A stretch of DNA of 64,000 nt from Adineta vaga (taxonomy: Eukaryota; Rotifera), in NCBI GenBank assembly GCA_021613535.1, contig CP075497.1:8184001-8248000 (forward strand), read 5' to 3'. The notes under the pieces were generated by a model that was given only the letters and a program-made list of their open reading frames with translations, was not told the DNA's origin and ran no database searches. Position numbers and translations under genes: made by a program. Below, in pieces: positions 62,337 to 64,000 of this stretch. Each line of letters opens with the position of its first letter. Positions within the stretch are counted from its first letter, which is position 1.

Positions 62337-63155
62337 ATGGCGACGAAACATTTTGTACTTATTGATAGTACGCCAGAATCTCGAGCTTTAGCCTTTGCAA
62401 ACGACTCTAAATTTCAATCATGGTTACGTACATATACTGATGTATCTGAAGCATTACAATTTCTATCAACAATTACATTACCATATAGTATACAAATATT
62501 TTTAGCAAGAGACAATATTTATAGTCCTGGTCTACCTTCAGAAACGAATGGTCGAAGTCTTACCTTACTTCAAACTCTTTGTGGCTTGCAAGCAATTCAT
62601 CACATTAGTGTCTTTAGTCCAGATATTAGTGAGAGTGTCATCATACAAATTCGTAGTCTGTTTTCTAACCAGCAAATAATAAAAGAAATTCTTTCTGTAA
62701 ATGAACTGCATAGTTATTTGTGTTGTGAAGGTATAAATTATTTCCAGCAACAAATTACTCATCGTACGACTACACAAGAATTTCATCTTATACGTAATTT
62801 TCGACGAAATAGAGCGGAATTGATACGCGGTACCTATCAAGATCATACTGAACAAGGACAACACCTGCAAGTTCTAGAAGATGAATACAGTGATAAACGA
62901 GGTGTACAACAGTCTTGACCAAATGATCATTATCGTCATTTATACAAGATCTTATTTTCAATTGTGATTTAAAACATTCTCCTAGAATCAATTGTGTAGA
63001 GGTGTGTAATTATGGAATTTCATGTTTTCTTTGTTTCAGACTATGTAGAAAGTGTACGTTCTCTCTCTGAAAGTGAAAAATCGAACAGAATCTGTTTTTC
63101 CCTGTCAATCGTCAATATGCTCAGCGAATCTATTCATCTCCATATACAAATGTAA
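62337..63155 (+). CDS. Module protein related to the ART C-terminal module, no catalytic domain
   Basis: The ATG at 62337 lies 29 nt after a TTTCAG acceptor. The first frame runs to a TGA at 62916-62918 (193 residues). A better model may splice at 62901-62902 (CGAG before GTGTAC) to 63040, adding about 37 residues ending HLHIQM before a TAA at 63153-63155. The protein has the same order as the modules of the preceding gene: KHFVLIDSTPESRALAFAND, FQSWLRTYTDVSEALQFLS, SIQIFLARDN, IHHISVFSPDISESV, then EILSVNELHSYLC. No ART motif is present. It may act as a partner or regulator of the ART protein; that is inference. No database function is known to me. Confidence 0.6.
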
Positions 63156-63882
63156 TTTTATTTCCCAGTGTGAACATTGTGTTCAAAATGCTTTCATCCT
63201 CCTGTGATATAAGTATTCGAGCTACTAGAGTATTTTACAATACTTGAGGTGATAAGCAGATACTTAGACAATAATAATAGCAAATAACCATGCATTTATT
63301 TAACTTTGTGTATTTTGCACGAAACTTTGCTCATTGCTTTTATCATAGTGCACTTGTAGTGCTAGAGAATTTCTATTACATAGATAGTGTTTGTTTTGTA
63401 TAATTTATTACTGCTATTTGTAAACACAAATATAACGACGGCAGGTCATTTTTATTTTTCTGTATTTTTGATGAAATCCATATTTGAAACAATAAAAGCG
63501 ACGAAAAATAATGAATTTCGAATCATAATATATTTCTTTAGTATTAATCGAGAAATATCAATTAATGTTCTCTACTTATCTTCTGTTGCATCTTTACTCA
63601 AGACAAATATGAATGTGAACATCACGAAAACTTTATTTGAGATTGTCAAATGATCGATAAATGTATATATTATCTTTCAAATAACTTTACTGATGTAGAT
63701 TGAAATGATTTTCTTCGATGGATATGATAGAAATCGACGTCTAGCGACTCCTTTGAACGTCGGCAACGACTGATTCTTCCAATTGCCAATAGTAAATGTC
63801 ATTATGTAATCATCAGCATATCACTGTAGTAAGAATTGTCTTGTTCAATGAAATTTTCATTATCTCAAATAATAATTTGATA
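63156..63882. other. Intergenic after the ART cluster
   Basis: AT-rich, no supported gene. An open frame at 63387-63653 on the plus strand is hydrophobic and low-complexity and is not supported as a gene. Confidence 0.45.
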
Positions 63883-64000
63883 ATGAGTGGTCTAAGAAAA
63901 TCATCACGGTTACGAAAACCTATTACAACAATCGATCAAAATCTTGATAATGATGATGATGATTTCGAAGACATATCGGTAAATTTGAAATCAAGAAAAT
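63883..64000 (+). CDS. Start of a gene truncated by the window edge
   Basis: The first exon appears to be 63883-63978 (MSGLRKSSRLRKPITTIDQN then an Asp-rich stretch), followed by a GTAAAT donor at 63979. The SGLRKSSRLRKP start resembles nuclear or chromatin proteins with basic N-termini, but too little is visible to name it. Confidence 0.5.
   Translation, partial: MSGLRKSSRLRKPITTIDQNLDNDDDDFEDISVNLKSRK

Overview
The window looks like a compact, AT-rich animal genome. Genes carry many short introns (mostly about 50-65 bp), nearly all GT-AG, and the gene set is metazoan: major vault protein, Disabled, angiotensin-converting enzyme, spartin, CRIPT, SUN protein, Dpr-like Ig protein and rhodopsin-type GPCRs. 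My best inference is a bdelloid rotifer. The reasons are the intron size, 3' splice sites sitting 0-29 nt before many start codons (as expected for spliced-leader trans-splicing), a type II NADH dehydrogenase, an R-S-E ADP-ribosyltransferase in a family cluster, and paralog pairs with patchy DNA identity. Another spiralian is not excluded. No mobile element, CRISPR array or rRNA was recognised.

Layout. 0-3 kb: SUN-domain gene (+). 3.9-11.1 kb: two major vault protein genes in convergent, inverted orientation. 11.8-13.2 kb: SLC35E-type transporter (-). 13.2-18.4 kb: the largest gene-free stretch. 18.4-24.9 kb: intronless GPCR, Disabled-like adaptor and a secreted ACE-type peptidase (all +). 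25.2-29.9 kb: five closely packed minus-strand genes (SLC49A3-like transporter, PPIL3, CRIPT, HINT, RIIa-domain protein), a candidate operon. 30.0-31.5 kb: a single-exon fusion of an NMNAT-like domain with a protein kinase (+). 32.1-36.1 kb: FBXO31-like, a second SLC49A3-like transporter and LSM1 (-). 36.4-40.0 kb: a possible raftlin-like protein (+) and an alternative NADH dehydrogenase with EF-hand-like insert (-). 41.6-44.4 kb: a protein with two histidine-phosphatase domains (+), one of them interrupted by an AT-AC intron. 45.5-49.7 kb: Dpr-like Ig protein and a GPCR (-). 51.7-52.5 kb: six identical tRNA-Pro(UGG) genes. 52.8-55.8 kb: RPL35 and spartin (-). 56.8-63.2 kb: three related plus-strand genes, the central one encoding a 1120-residue multidomain protein with an ADP-ribosyltransferase domain. 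At 63.9 kb a further gene begins and runs off the window.

How the genes work together. Most neighbours are unrelated housekeeping genes. The connections worth noting are: the convergent vault pair, which shows local gene-conversion-like identity including a fully identical 57-bp intron; the tandem SLC49A3-like transporters; the ART-family cluster built from recurring modules; and three separate NAD-linked proteins (NMNAT-kinase, NDH-2, ART), whose co-location may be chance. Exon coordinates were worked out by hand from splice consensus and reading-frame continuity. Family assignments rest on remembered motifs, not searches.
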